Both the position numbers and the translations under genes were made by a program. The notes under the pieces were generated by a model. That model did no database searches. It was not told where the DNA came from and saw only the letters and a program-made list of their open reading frames with translations. A DNA stretch of 64,000 nucleotides from Flavobacterium sp. 90 (GTDB lineage Bacteria; Bacteroidota; Bacteroidia; Flavobacteriales; Flavobacteriaceae), in NCBI RefSeq assembly GCF_004339525.1, contig NZ_SMGE01000001.1, positions 2,232,001-2,296,000 of the forward strand. Direction: 5' to 3'. Below are positions 34,277-43,445 of the stretch, piece by piece; the first letter of the stretch is position 1; each line of letters starts with the position of its first letter.

Positions 34277-34308
34277 AAAAACCTAAATCTGTATAGATTT
34301 AGGTTTTT
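34277..34308 (+). terminator. Terminator of the OmpH-like gene
   Basis: An AAAACCTAAATCT arm pairs with AGATTTAGGTTTTT after a short loop, with a T-run. Confidence 0.85.
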
Positions 34309-34352
34309 TCTTTTATAAAAATGCGATACTTTTAGCTTTCAATACACGCCCA

Positions 34353-36632
34353 ATGCAAAACGTTTCAGAAGCAGCTGCTTACACCTTACAATTCATCAAT
34401 CAAACACAAAAATCGATCTTTCTGACTGGTAAAGCAGGAACAGGAAAAACTACGCTTTTACGCGAAATTATTGCCACAACGCACAAAAACACTGTAGTTG
34501 TTGCTCCAACAGGAATTGCGGCTTTAAATGCCGGCGGAGTCACTATTCATTCGATGTTTCAATTGCCATTTTCGGCATTTATTCCGTCTTATGAAGAAGC
34601 TTCGCAGTTTACGGAAACTGTAAAATTCGAGAATAAAGAAACACTTCGCAGGCATTTCAAAATGAATAATGTCAAGCGTAATGTGATCAAAAACATGGAG
34701 TTATTGATTATTGATGAAGTCAGTATGTTACGTGCAGATTTGCTGGATGCGATCGATTTTATGATGCAGACTGTTCGTAAAAACACGAAAGCTTTTGGTG
34801 GCGTTCAGGTGCTTTTTATAGGAGATTTATTGCAGCTTCCGCCCGTAATCAGGGATGAAGAATGGCGAACTTTACGCAATTATTACAAAGGGAAATTCTT
34901 TTTTCATTCACATGTAATTCAGCAAAATCCGCCTTTGTATATTGAACTTTCAAAGATTTATCGTCAGTCAGATGATACATTTATTTCGGTTTTGAATAAC
35001 TTGAGAAACAATCAGATTACGCCTCAGGATGTTCAGGTTTTAAACGAATATGTAAAGCCCGATTTTGACTTAAAAAATAATCCGGGATATATAACTCTTA
35101 CAACGCATAATGCTAAAGCTGATTCGATTAACGAATTGGCAATTGGTGATTTAGCTGGAAATGAGTTTGCTTATCAGCCTTTTATTGTTGGGGATTTTCC
35201 GGAAAAAATATTTCCTGTAGAGGAAAATTTAAAACTGAAAGTTGGCGCACAAGTCATGTTTGTTAAAAACGATGCTTCTTTTGAAAAGCGCTATTTCAAC
35301 GGAAAAATGGGAGTTGTAAAATCGCTTTCGGCGGAAGAAATTTTTATTCATTTTCCTGAAGAAGACAAAACAATTGAAGTTGAAAAATACGAGTGGAAAA
35401 ACATTCGATACAAAGTAAACGATCTCACAAAGGAAGTTGAAGAAGAGGTTTTAGGTACATTTGCGCATTATCCGTTAAAGTTGGCTTGGGCAATAACCGT
35501 TCATAAAAGTCAGGGTTTAACTTTTGAGAAAGCTGCGCTCGATGTATCGCAAGTTTTTTTACCCGGACAAGCATATGTTGCATTATCGCGTTTGACGTCC
35601 TTAAATGGGCTTATTTTGCTTTCTCCGCTGCAGATGAATGGTATTTCGAACGATCAAGATGTGATGGATTATGCTTTAAACAAAGCGACAGAAGACGTCT
35701 TGAAAAATTCGTTGCATTTTGAAACCAAGAATTTTATTCACAACTATTTGATTAACAGTTTTAATTGGGCCGATTTATCTCAGGAATGGCGCAATCACCG
35801 TTTCAGCTATAATGAAAATGCAGTTGCATCAGAAAAATCTAAACATTCCGTTTGGGCGCATAAACGCTTAGAAACGATTGATGCTTTGATTGATCCTTCG
35901 CAGAAATTCGTTCATCAGCTCAATAAAATTTTCAATAAAGAAACAGTTGATTTGATCTTTGTTCAGGAAAGGGTAGTGGCAGCTTACGATTATTTCTTTA
36001 AACCAATGGATAAACTGGTAACGGATCTTTTGCAGAAAATGGCCGAAATTCAGAAATTCAAAAAGGTTAAAGAGTTCTATGAAGAATTGGCTTTTTTAGA
36101 CGATTTGCAAACGAAAGCAGTTTTACGCTTAATGAAGGCCAAATTGCTAATAGAAATTGTTGTTGCAGGAGAAACCATATGTAAAGAAAAATTGTCGTCT
36201 ACAGCGATTAAAAACTACAAATTAGACAAGATTGCCAAGATCCGAGAGGAATTCAATATGGCGAACACGGATATTTTTAAATCTGAAGAGCCTGTAGTTC
36301 GTTATACGGCAAGAAAATTGGATAAAACGGTACCAAAGGCGGAAAAGAAAACAACCGTAGAAGAAACCCATGATTTGTGGCTTGCAAAAAATTCGATTGA
36401 AGATATTGCGCGAATGAGAAAACTAACTGTTCAAACGGTAGAATCGCATTTGGTTAAACTAATTCAGGCAAAAAAAGTGGAGATTTCAGATGTCTTGTCT
36501 TATGATAAAATACTGGCATTGCGTGAAGCTTTTCAATTCTATCAGGAAGAATCTTTAAGTCCGCTGAAAGAAAAACACGGAGACGAATTTACTTGGGATG
36601 AACTTAAAATGTTCAAGGCCAGCATAAATTGA
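34353..36632 (+). CDS. Pif1/RecD2-type helicase with C-terminal HTH domain
   Basis: The 759-aa superfamily 1B helicase carries Walker A GKAGTGKTTL at about 26-35, Walker B LLIIDEVSML near 120, GDLLQLPPV near 157, and the UvrD_C_2-like end VHKSQGLTFEKAALDV with AYVALSRLTSLNGLILLSP. C-terminal to this is a helical linker, and residues about 680-740 (DLWLAKNSIEDIARMRKLTVQTVESHL) form a winged-helix domain found in helicases of this group. Bacterial relatives remodel forks and unwind D-loops or R-loops. It has no operon partner, and its stop is followed directly by an AT-rich heptamer array. Confidence 0.88.
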   Translation: MQNVSEAAAYTLQFINQTQKSIFLTGKAGTGKTTLLREIIATTHKNTVVVAPTGIAALNAGGVTIHSMFQLPFSAFIPSYEEASQFTETVKFENKETLRRHFKMNNVKRNVIKNMELLIIDEVSMLRADLLDAIDFMMQTVRKNTKAFGGVQVLFIGDLLQLPPVIRDEEWRTLRNYYKGKFFFHSHVIQQNPPLYIELSKIYRQSDDTFISVLNNLRNNQITPQDVQVLNEYVKPDFDLKNNPGYITLTTHNAKADSINELAIGDLAGNEFAYQPFIVGDFPEKIFPVEENLKLKVGAQVMFVKNDASFEKRYFNGKMGVVKSLSAEEIFIHFPEEDKTIEVEKYEWKNIRYKVNDLTKEVEEEVLGTFAHYPLKLAWAITVHKSQGLTFEKAALDVSQVFLPGQAYVALSRLTSLNGLILLSPLQMNGISNDQDVMDYALNKATEDVLKNSLHFETKNFIHNYLINSFNWADLSQEWRNHRFSYNENAVASEKSKHSVWAHKRLETIDALIDPSQKFVHQLNKIFNKETVDLIFVQERVVAAYDYFFKPMDKLVTDLLQKMAEIQKFKKVKEFYEELAFLDDLQTKAVLRLMKAKLLIEIVVAGETICKEKLSSTAIKNYKLDKIAKIREEFNMANTDIFKSEEPVVRYTARKLDKTVPKAEKKTTVEETHDLWLAKNSIEDIARMRKLTVQTVESHLVKLIQAKKVEISDVLSYDKILALREAFQFYQEESLSPLKEKHGDEFTWDELKMFKASIN

Positions 36633-36690
36633 TTTTAGATTTTAGATTTTAGATTTTAGATTTTAGATTTTAGATTTTAGATTTTAGATT
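36631..36690. repeat. Heptamer tandem array (GATTTTA) after the helicase stop
   Basis: GATTTTA is repeated about 8.5 times without interruption, starting at the second base of the TGA stop. The unit length is not a multiple of three, so changes in copy number would alter only non-coding DNA after the stop. Confidence 0.9.
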
Positions 36691-36753
36691 TGTAAATTAA
36701 CATTATGTAAAATAGAATTAATTATTTTTTGAGAACTTTTGAGAATTGATAAT

Positions 36754-36769
36754 TGTTCCACGTTAAACA
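36754..36769. promoter_or_regulatory. parS: Degenerate parS-like site
   Basis: TGTTCCACGTTAAACA has one core mismatch to the parS consensus, 7.6 kb from the main cluster. The core G-to-T change breaks the palindrome, so ParB binding is doubtful. Confidence 0.35.
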
Positions 36770-36911
36770 TAAAATACTGATTTTTAAAGGATAGTTTTTT
36801 TGTTTTAAATTTTACCTAATCTGGAAAAGGAAATATTAAAATGAATTTGTTTGTATTAAACTAAATTATTTATCGAAAGCGTTAATTAACTAATTTTATA
36901 ATTAATACTAA

Positions 36912-37104
36912 TCAAGAGTTGAAAGTATTGAAATGTGCCTTTAGGTACTAAATATTGGTAGTCAATATTGTTTCAAAATTTATTAGCGTGCCGTAGGTAC
37001 GCAATAGTTGTCATTTTGTTGCGTACCTACGGCACGCTAAATTTGTTTCTAGTTGTGTTTTTTACCGATATTTAGTACCTAAAGGCACATTTTCAACTCT
37101 TAAT
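36912..37104. repeat. Nested palindromic element, MITE-like
   Basis: Outer 24-bp perfect arms lie at 36932-36955 and 37068-37091 (core GCCTTTAGGTACTAAATAT). Extension outwards pairs AAGAGTTGAAA (36914) with TTTCAACTCTT (37092). An inner palindrome of 22 bp pairs 36983-37004 with 37019-37040 (core GTGCCGTAGGTACGC). The element of roughly 190 bp could form a large cruciform. It has no ORF and lies between two genes. The remaining DNA of the 36.7-37.15 kb gap is AT-rich. Confidence 0.8.
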
Positions 37105-37153
37105 AGGCAGAATTCTATAAACACCAGATTAATAATTAATTAAAAGATTTCAC

Positions 37154-37915
37154 ATGAAAAAAAGCCTAGTATATGTTATCATTTTTATCTTTTGTTCTCA
37201 CTTTACTTTTAGCCAGGATTTAAAACCAGAATATCAAAAATTTGTCAAGAGTTTTATTTCCAATGTAAAAAGCGATAACAAAGAGGGAGTTGCATCGTGT
37301 ATTTCTTTTCCATTAAGACGGGATTATCCAATTCCGACGGTCGAAAACAAAGCCGATTTCATGGAGCGATACGACCAAATTTTTGATACAATTTTTAAAA
37401 ATGAAATTATTAAATCTAATCCTGCAAAAGACTGGTCAGAAATGGGTTGGCGTGGTATTATGCTTGGAAGCGGAGATATTTGGATAGATACAGATGGAAA
37501 GATAATTGCAATTAATTATCGGTCAAAAGCTGAGCAAGATCTTAAAAGTAAACTCATTGCTGCAGAAAAACTAACGTTACATCCGTCTATTGCCTATTTT
37601 CAAGTTCCGGTTTATATTTTGGAAACATCTAAATTCAGAATAAGAATTGATGATATAGGAAAAGAAAATTATAGATATGCTTCATGGTCTATTAATAAAT
37701 CGATGAGTGATAAGCCTGATTTAGTGATCACTAAAGGACTATGGATCTTTGACGGAAGCGGTGGAAATAGTCATTTAAATTTCAAAAAAGATTCTTATTT
37801 GTATCAATGTTCCATTATAGTTTTGGGTACATCTGAATCTCCTCCTGCCAATTTAACGATTTACCAGAACGGAAAAGAAATACTTTCTCAAGATGCAAAA
37901 ATAATCACCAAATAA
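37154..37915 (+). CDS. Secreted protein of unknown function, first of a tandem pair
   Basis: The 253-aa protein has a signal peptide (about 1-20, ending FTFSQ). The body has no recognised domain. It is a close paralogue of the next gene, with the same length and shared blocks (YQKFVKSFISNVKSDNKE, REYPIP/RDYPIP, KDWS-MG-RGIML, SPPANLTIYQNGKEILSQ). The architecture is mixed alpha/beta with one conserved Asp/Trp-rich stretch at about 95-115. It lies after the nested palindromic element and ends at a terminator built on a parS-like palindrome. Confidence 0.75.
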   Translation: MKKSLVYVIIFIFCSHFTFSQDLKPEYQKFVKSFISNVKSDNKEGVASCISFPLRRDYPIPTVENKADFMERYDQIFDTIFKNEIIKSNPAKDWSEMGWRGIMLGSGDIWIDTDGKIIAINYRSKAEQDLKSKLIAAEKLTLHPSIAYFQVPVYILETSKFRIRIDDIGKENYRYASWSINKSMSDKPDLVITKGLWIFDGSGGNSHLNFKKDSYLYQCSIIVLGTSESPPANLTIYQNGKEILSQDAKIITK

Positions 37916-37918
37916 TAA

Positions 37919-37951
37919 AAAACCTGTTCCACATGGAACGGGTTTTTTTAT
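37919..37951 (+). terminator. Terminator after the first tandem paralogue, with parS-like palindrome
   Basis: AACCTGTTCC pairs with GGAACGGGTT around ACAT, followed by seven Ts. Part of it (37925-37940) resembles parS with a broken core (ACAT), so a terminator role fits better. Confidence 0.75.
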
Positions 37952-38095
37952 TGAAATTAATGCAATATTTTAGTTAAAATTTCAGTTTATGTTACTGTAT
38001 AAGAGGAACTAAAAATATTTACATCAAATATAAATTAAGTACTTTTATAGGGAGTTGTGAGGAATAGATTAATAATCGATTAAAAATATTTTAAG

Positions 38096-38857
38096 ATGAA
38101 AACAAGAAATTTATTTTTAGCATTATTGATTTTTTGCAGTGGTTTGATTGATGCGCAGGATGTAAAAGCAGATTATCAAAAATTGGTTAAAAGCTTTATT
38201 GACAACGTAAAAAGTGATAATAAAGAAGTGATTGCAGACATGATTTTATATCCTTTGGAGCGAGAATATCCAATACCTGATATTACCGATAAAGCAGATT
38301 TTGTAAAACGTTATGATGAACTATTTGATTCGACTTTAAAAAATGAAATATCATCTTCTAATCCTGAAAAAGACTGGTCTGATATGGGTTTGCGCGGTAT
38401 AATGTTAAATCACGGAAGCATTTGGATGGATGTTGATGGACGACTAACTGCGGTAAATTATCAGTCTAAATTTGAAATAGATCTCAAAAACAAACTTATA
38501 GCTTCACAAAAAAAGGATCTCGATTCAAGTATTGCTTTTTTTTGGAAACCTATTTGCATTTTAGAAACGGCTAAATTTAAAATCAGAATTGATAATCTCG
38601 GGAACAATAATTATCGTTATGTTTCGTGGTCTATTGATAAAAAAATGACTGAAAAGCCTGATTTGATTATCTATAGAGGCGAACTTGTGGTTGAAGGAAT
38701 AGGAGGAAATCACCAATATGAATTTACAAAAGATAATTACAGGTATGAATGTGCATTCATCGTTTTGGGCGAAAAAAATTCGCCTCAGGCAAAACTAACA
38801 ATATATCAAGGCAAGAAGGTGATTCTCAGTCAAAATGCTAAAATAATTGCTAAATAA
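38096..38857 (+). CDS. Secreted protein of unknown function, second of a tandem pair
   Basis: The 253-aa paralogue of the gene at 37154 has a signal peptide (about 1-20, ending IDAQ) and the same blocks in the same order. The upstream bases are also similar (AGATTAATAAT-GATTAAAA before each ATG), so the promoter or leader was duplicated along with the gene. Function is unknown. A bidirectional-looking hairpin (38860-38894) follows. Confidence 0.75.
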   Translation: MKTRNLFLALLIFCSGLIDAQDVKADYQKLVKSFIDNVKSDNKEVIADMILYPLEREYPIPDITDKADFVKRYDELFDSTLKNEISSSNPEKDWSDMGLRGIMLNHGSIWMDVDGRLTAVNYQSKFEIDLKNKLIASQKKDLDSSIAFFWKPICILETAKFKIRIDNLGNNNYRYVSWSIDKKMTEKPDLIIYRGELVVEGIGGNHQYEFTKDNYRYECAFIVLGEKNSPQAKLTIYQGKKVILSQNAKIIAK

Positions 38858-38859
38858 AA

Positions 38860-38894
38860 AAAATCCTATTCGTTAAGGCGAGTAGGATTTTTTC
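38860..38894. terminator. Terminator between convergent genes
   Basis: AAATCCTA and TAGGATTT arms flank a loop with TTCG, with T-runs on both strands. Confidence 0.65.
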
Positions 38895-38896
38895 TT

Positions 38897-39343
38897 TTAA
38901 AGTGTTGCTCTGACTTTATCTAAATCTTTTTGTTGATCGATTTGTTTCAACTTAAGTTTTTGAATTTCAAGCTCGTTTTGTTTTACTTTAATTGCTTGTT
39001 TTTGTGATTCTTCGTCGGTAAGCGAATTTGCGCTGATTTTTTTAGAAACCTTTTGATTATCAGCTTCTAGTTTCGAAATCTTCTGCTTTGTTTTGTCAAG
39101 AGTTTTCTCTGAGTTTTTTAGTTTTTTCTGCTGATTTTCGACAGCTTTTTGCTCTTTTTTCAATCTGGCTTGTTCATCATTCAGTTTTTTGTGAATTTCA
39201 TCAGATGATCTTTTGCTCTCTTGGTCAGCTTTTTTAGCTAGAGCATCTTGAGCTTTTTGAGTTGTTACAATATCCTGCGCATAGAATTGTTGGGCAGAAA
39301 GGATAAGAAAGAATGCGAAAAATAGTTTTAATTTATGCTTCAT
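38897..39343 (-). CDS. Secreted coiled-coil protein
   Basis: The 148-aa protein starts at the ATG at 39343 (MKHKLKLFFAFFLILSAQQF), since that start gives a proper signal peptide ending YAQD; a longer in-frame reading upstream is unlikely. The rest is a near-continuous Lys/Gln/Glu coiled coil. It has no recognised domain. It is separated by a strong hairpin from the SPOR gene on the same strand. Confidence 0.7.
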   Translation of the reverse strand: MKHKLKLFFAFFLILSAQQFYAQDIVTTQKAQDALAKKADQESKRSSDEIHKKLNDEQARLKKEQKAVENQQKKLKNSEKTLDKTKQKISKLEADNQKVSKKISANSLTDEESQKQAIKVKQNELEIQKLKLKQIDQQKDLDKVRATL

Positions 39344-39440
39344 GATTTTATTTAAGTTCTTGTTAATGAAGAACAAAAATAACAGCTGAATAAAATAGGA
39401 AGCGTCGGATAAAGTTTTTTTAAGGATAGAATAAGCCAAA

Positions 39441-39470
39441 AAAAATCCTGTTCGTTAGAACAGGATTTTT
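39441..39470. terminator. Terminator after the SPOR gene
   Basis: AAAATCCTGTTC pairs with GAACAGGATTTT around a short loop, with A/T runs on both sides. Confidence 0.8.
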
Positions 39471-39475
39471 AAGTT

Positions 39476-40441
39476 TTATAGTGATTCAACTAAGATCCAG
39501 GCATCTGGATTTTCACCTTTTTGAATTTCTTTTTGTGCTTTTTCAGCTTCTGCCATTGTAGGATAGCTTCCGTACAAAACAGGGAAAAGGCCATGTTTGT
39601 TTTCGCCAAGCATTCTTGCTTTATAACCGTCTTTTATTAATTGGTTATATGCTTTTCTTGCATTTTGTTCGCTTCTGTAAGCTCCAGCCATAATGTGATA
39701 CGGCATTACTTTTTCATCGACAGTTTCAACCTTTGCAGAGTCTACTGAAAGTGTCACTGCAGGAAGTGGATTCTGAATAAGAAAGGTTGCTTCTTGAATC
39801 TTGTTTTGTACTTTTTTCTGAACTGCAGTTTCTACAATTAATGTTTTAGTAGCAATTTGATTTTGGTATAATGGATATCCAATACTACCAGTAATTCCAA
39901 GACCTAAGACAATAATTGCAGCATATTTTAAAAACGGATTCGTTGATCTGCTTTCTTCATTTTCATACAATGACACAGTTTCTCTTTCTGAAAGTTTCTC
40001 GATTTTTTTCTCGAAAATTTCTTTTTTAACTAACGGTGAAACAAATGGACTTAATCCAAAAGAACTTGTTAGATAATTGGTCTGATCGTTTGGTGTGAAA
40101 ATTATATTTTTTTCGGAATTATAGCGAATTTCGCCAACTCCTTTCAGGTAAATAGTACCGTTTTCTTCTAATGTTTTTTTCCAGCTTACAACCTCAAAAG
40201 CAATAGCACTTACAGCAAAACCATAAGATGTTTTTTCTGCATTTGCGACATGATTTGCCAGCAGTCCATCGTTATTTTTCAGATGGCTGTTAAAAGAGAT
40301 CATTTTTTTGGGAGGAAAAAACGAATTTGTGCTTTCATTAAGCTGAGCCGACTGAATTTCGGTTAAAAAAGCGCCGAACCCGGGAACCGTTACACACTGA
40401 TAACGATACAATAACTGTCCTATGTAAGTTTCGATTTTCAT
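39476..40441 (-). CDS. HU-CCDC81-type / SPOR-domain membrane protein
   Basis: The 321-aa protein has an N-terminal part (about 1-160) with the GxGxFLTEIQSA and EEVSWKKTL features of bacterial HU-CCDC81-like domains. A single membrane helix runs from about 170 to 195 (AAIIVLGLGITGSIGYPLY). A C-terminal SPOR domain (about 250-321: YHIMAGAYRSEQNARKAYNQL, seen as its core AYRSEQNARKAYN, then YPTMAEAEKAQKEIQ) follows. SPOR domains bind denuded peptidoglycan at division sites, so a role in cell division or the envelope is likely. It is divergent from dprA. Confidence 0.85.
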   Translation of the reverse strand: MKIETYIGQLLYRYQCVTVPGFGAFLTEIQSAQLNESTNSFFPPKKMISFNSHLKNNDGLLANHVANAEKTSYGFAVSAIAFEVVSWKKTLEENGTIYLKGVGEIRYNSEKNIIFTPNDQTNYLTSSFGLSPFVSPLVKKEIFEKKIEKLSERETVSLYENEESRSTNPFLKYAAIIVLGLGITGSIGYPLYQNQIATKTLIVETAVQKKVQNKIQEATFLIQNPLPAVTLSVDSAKVETVDEKVMPYHIMAGAYRSEQNARKAYNQLIKDGYKARMLGENKHGLFPVLYGSYPTMAEAEKAQKEIQKGENPDAWILVESL

Positions 40442-40678
40442 AGTAGCAAAGTTAGGTAATGAATATAGTTATCAAAATTTTATTCACAATTTTTATTAAC
40501 AATTCTGAATTTTTTATAGATAATTAGTTTTCAGTATTTTAACAATTATGTTATTAGTTTTTAAAAATAGACCACAATGTAAATTATTGTTTTTATTAAG
40601 AAATTACTTTATTTTAACCATATTTGCAGTATTAATTTATTGGAATTTCAAATTCTATTTTACATAATATTTTAGCAG

Positions 40679-41779
40679 ATGTCAGATCAGGAATTGTTTT
40701 ATTTATTAGCCTTATTAAAAGTGGATGGAGTGGGAGATATTATGGCGAAAAAATTGATGTCTCACTGCGGAAATGCAGAAGCTGTTTTTAAAACTAAGAG
40801 GAATCAATTATCTGCTATTGATGGAGTTGGAGGAGTTTTATTAAATAATTTAAATGACAAAGTTGTTTTCGAAAAAGCCAATCAGGAACTTGAATTTATA
40901 AAATCTAATGGGATAAATGTTTCGTTTTTTCAGGATGAAAATTATCCGGATCGGTTGAAACATTGCATTGATTCGCCGGTTTTGATATTTTCCACGGGAA
41001 ACATTAATTTGAAAAATAAAAAATTAATTAGTATAGTCGGAACTCGTCAGATTACTTCTTACGGAATGGAATTCTGTAAAAAACTTATTGAAGATCTGGT
41101 TCCGCTTGATCCTGTGATTGTAAGCGGATTTGCCTATGGAGTTGATATTACAGCGCATCAATTGGCTGTCGAAAATAACTTACAGACAATTGGAGTTTTA
41201 GCGCATGGTTTAAACCAAATTTATCCAAAAATGCATAAAAAGTACGTTGCAAAAATGGAGGAAAATGGCGGATTCATTACTGAATTTTGGAGTTCTTCAA
41301 ATCCTGATAAAGAGAATTTCGTACGCAGAAACCGCATTGTTGCAGGAATGACCGAGGCTACAATCGTTATTGAATCTGCAGATAAAGGCGGTTCGCTAAT
41401 TACAGCAAATATAGCAAATGATTATAACCGTGACGTTTTTGCCGTTCCCGGAAGAGTAACGGATAAATACAGTCAAGGCTGTAATAACTTAATTAAGACA
41501 CAAAAAGCAAACGTACTAACCACAGCTGCCGATTTGGTTTATATTTTAAACTGGGACGTCGAAAACAAGTCAAAACCAGTACAGAAACAATTGTTTGTCG
41601 AATTGGAACCTGACGAGCAAAAAGTTTATGATTTTCTCTTAAAAAACGGAAAAGAGATATTGGATTTTATCGCGCTTCAATGCGATTTTCCGATTTATAA
41701 AATATCAGGAATTCTTTTGAATATGGAACTTAAAGGTGTTATTAGGCCTTTGCCTGGGAAACTGTTTGAGGCGATTTGA
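40679..41779 (+). CDS. dprA: DNA-protecting protein DprA (Smf)
   Basis: The 366-aa protein begins with a helix-hairpin-helix-like/SAM N-terminus (about 1-70: KVDGVGDIMAKKLMSHCGNAE, core LKVDGVGDIMAK). The Rossmann core then follows, with SIVGTRQITSYGMEFCKKL near 118, SGFAYGVDITAHQLA near 151, RNRIVAGMTEATIVIESADKGGSLITA (core AGMTEATIVIESADKGG), and a C-terminal winged helix. DprA loads RecA on incoming single-stranded DNA in transformation. recA lies 4 kb to the right. It is monocistronic. Confidence 0.93.
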   Translation: MSDQELFYLLALLKVDGVGDIMAKKLMSHCGNAEAVFKTKRNQLSAIDGVGGVLLNNLNDKVVFEKANQELEFIKSNGINVSFFQDENYPDRLKHCIDSPVLIFSTGNINLKNKKLISIVGTRQITSYGMEFCKKLIEDLVPLDPVIVSGFAYGVDITAHQLAVENNLQTIGVLAHGLNQIYPKMHKKYVAKMEENGGFITEFWSSSNPDKENFVRRNRIVAGMTEATIVIESADKGGSLITANIANDYNRDVFAVPGRVTDKYSQGCNNLIKTQKANVLTTAADLVYILNWDVENKSKPVQKQLFVELEPDEQKVYDFLLKNGKEILDFIALQCDFPIYKISGILLNMELKGVIRPLPGKLFEAI

Positions 41780-41797
41780 TAGAAAATCAAGCAGTTT

Positions 41798-42202
41798 TTA
41801 TTTCTGAGATTTGAAAATATTTATCAAAAATAAGATGATAGAAAGTGAACCAATAATCAGAGAGATTGTGAAATTTTGAAAAGAGATTGAATAGTAAGCG
41901 AATATAATTATCTCAAAATGAGCTAAGGAAATATAATAATTTGTATTTCGCTTAAGAAGGAATAGTATTAAATAACCAAAGATAAAAAGAATCTGTGAAA
42001 TTGCTAAACAAGCATTTAGTAAGGCTTCATTCGAAATAGAATAAGCCGAACCCACGGTTTTATTTATGCTATAAGATTGTTCATCGCTAAATAAATAAGC
42101 TAGTAAAAACCCTAATGCAAAAAGAGATATTAGGAGAAGAAACATGTATTTAGTAAATAGTTTTCTCAATATTTTGACTGATTTATATAAAAAAGTTGCC
42201 AC
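41798..42202 (-). CDS. Small polytopic membrane protein of unknown function
   Basis: Four hydrophobic segments fill about 134 residues from a GTG at 42202. A start at the internal ATG at 42145 (MFLLLISLFAL) is an alternative, because the GTG codon lies inside the palindromic repeat at 42197-42257. No recognised domain is present. It converges with dprA across 18 bp. Confidence 0.5.
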   Translation of the reverse strand: MATFLYKSVKILRKLFTKYMFLLLISLFALGFLLAYLFSDEQSYSINKTVGSAYSISNEALLNACLAISQILFIFGYLILFLLKRNTNYYISLAHFEIIIFAYYSISFQNFTISLIIGSLSIILFLINIFKSQK

Positions 42203-42257
42203 GAATTACACAAATTAACACCAATTAATTAGTGCTAATTTGTGTAATTCGTGGCAA
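42197..42257. repeat. Palindromic intergenic element, TGCCACGAATT family, copy 2
   Basis: 22-bp perfect arms (42197-42218 and 42236-42257, core GCCACGAATTACACAAATT) flank a 17-bp spacer. It shares the TGCCACGAATT half-site with the element at 9689-9795. Confidence 0.8.
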
Positions 42258-42264
42258 AAACATA

Positions 42265-43239
42265 TTATTTACCAAATCCAAGTATTTCTCGAACTTTGGC
42301 GAGAACGCCATCAGCAATTACAGAAGCTTTTCCAGCACCTTTTTTCAAAAGTGCATCAACTTCTTCAAGGTTGTTGATGTAGTAATTGTATTTTTCTCTT
42401 TCGGTTTTAAATTTTTCGGTAATCAATTCAAACAAAGCTTGTTTGGCGTGACCGTAACCATAATTTCCACCAAGATAATTCGCTCTCATTTCTGCAATTT
42501 GAGTTTCATTTGCTAAAAGAGCATAGATTGCAAAAGCATTACAAGTATCCGGATTTTTAGGATCTTCAAGTGGAGTACTATCTGTTTCAATACTCATGAC
42601 TTGTTTGCGTAAAGCTTTATCATCCTCGAAAATGTTGATAATGTTATTAGCAGATTTACTCATTTTTCCGCCATTTGTTCCCGGAATCAACATACTATCT
42701 TCCTGAATTTTAGCTTCTGGAATTACAAACGTTTCTCCCATTTGGTGATTGAAACGAGAAGCGACATCACGAGTAATTTCTAAATGTTGTGATTGGTCTT
42801 TTCCAACCGGAACAAATTCAGCATTGTAAAGCAAAATATCAGCTGCCATTAACATCGGATACGTAAAAAGTCCCGCGTTAACGTCCTCTAAACGATCTGC
42901 TTTATCTTTAAAAGAAGTTGCCAAACTTAAACGTTGAAACGGAAAAAAGCAACTTAAATACCAAGTCAGTTCAGTAGTTTGACTCACATCAGATTGTCTG
43001 TAGAATGTAACTTTATCGGGATTTAGACCGCAAGCAAGCCAAGCCGCTGCAGTGCTGTATGTATTTTGTCTTAATGTTTTACCGTCTTTTATTTGCGTAA
43101 CTGAGTGTAAATCAGCAATAAACAAAAAAGATTCGTTTGCAGGATCATTCGATAATTCAATTGCAGGAATAATTGCGCCTAATAAATTTCCCAAATGTGG
43201 CGTTCCAGTACTCTGAACACCAGTTAGTATTTTTGCCAT
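42265..43239 (-). CDS. trpS: Tryptophanyl-tRNA synthetase
   Basis: The 324-aa class I synthetase has the HIGH-like TGTPHLGN at residues 11-18 and GGKMSKSANN (KMSKS) near residue 192, and its length is standard for the family. It charges tRNA-Trp. It is monocistronic, with a GCAAA-rich gap upstream to the GxxExxY gene. Confidence 0.95.
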   Translation of the reverse strand: MAKILTGVQSTGTPHLGNLLGAIIPAIELSNDPANESFLFIADLHSVTQIKDGKTLRQNTYSTAAAWLACGLNPDKVTFYRQSDVSQTTELTWYLSCFFPFQRLSLATSFKDKADRLEDVNAGLFTYPMLMAADILLYNAEFVPVGKDQSQHLEITRDVASRFNHQMGETFVIPEAKIQEDSMLIPGTNGGKMSKSANNIINIFEDDKALRKQVMSIETDSTPLEDPKNPDTCNAFAIYALLANETQIAEMRANYLGGNYGYGHAKQALFELITEKFKTEREKYNYYINNLEEVDALLKKGAGKASVIADGVLAKVREILGFGK

Positions 43240-43445
43240 TTTAGTTTTTTATTCTTTAAACGCAAAGGTCGTAATGTTTTTTTATAACCACAAAGTTTAT
43301 TTTTTATGTTGGAAGGCGCATTTTTTACCGCAAAGTGCGCATGTCTTTTTACCACAAAGTTTACAAGGTTTTCGCAAAGTTTTGAAAGATTTTGATTAGA
43401 AAAAGGGTAAAATATTTGCTGAGATCGCAAAGGGATTGTGTGTTT

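Noticed and set aside
37925-37940. parS-like palindrome with ACAT core
   Set aside because: The broken core and following T-run make it a terminator stem.
40988-41003. parS-like TTTTCCACGGGAAACA inside dprA
   Set aside because: It has several mismatches to the consensus, including the central CG, and lies in coding sequence with a normal codon pattern.
43224-43430. 68-codon minus frame between trpS and the GxxExxY gene
   Set aside because: It is made of the GCAAAG repeat family, overlaps trpS and resembles no protein.
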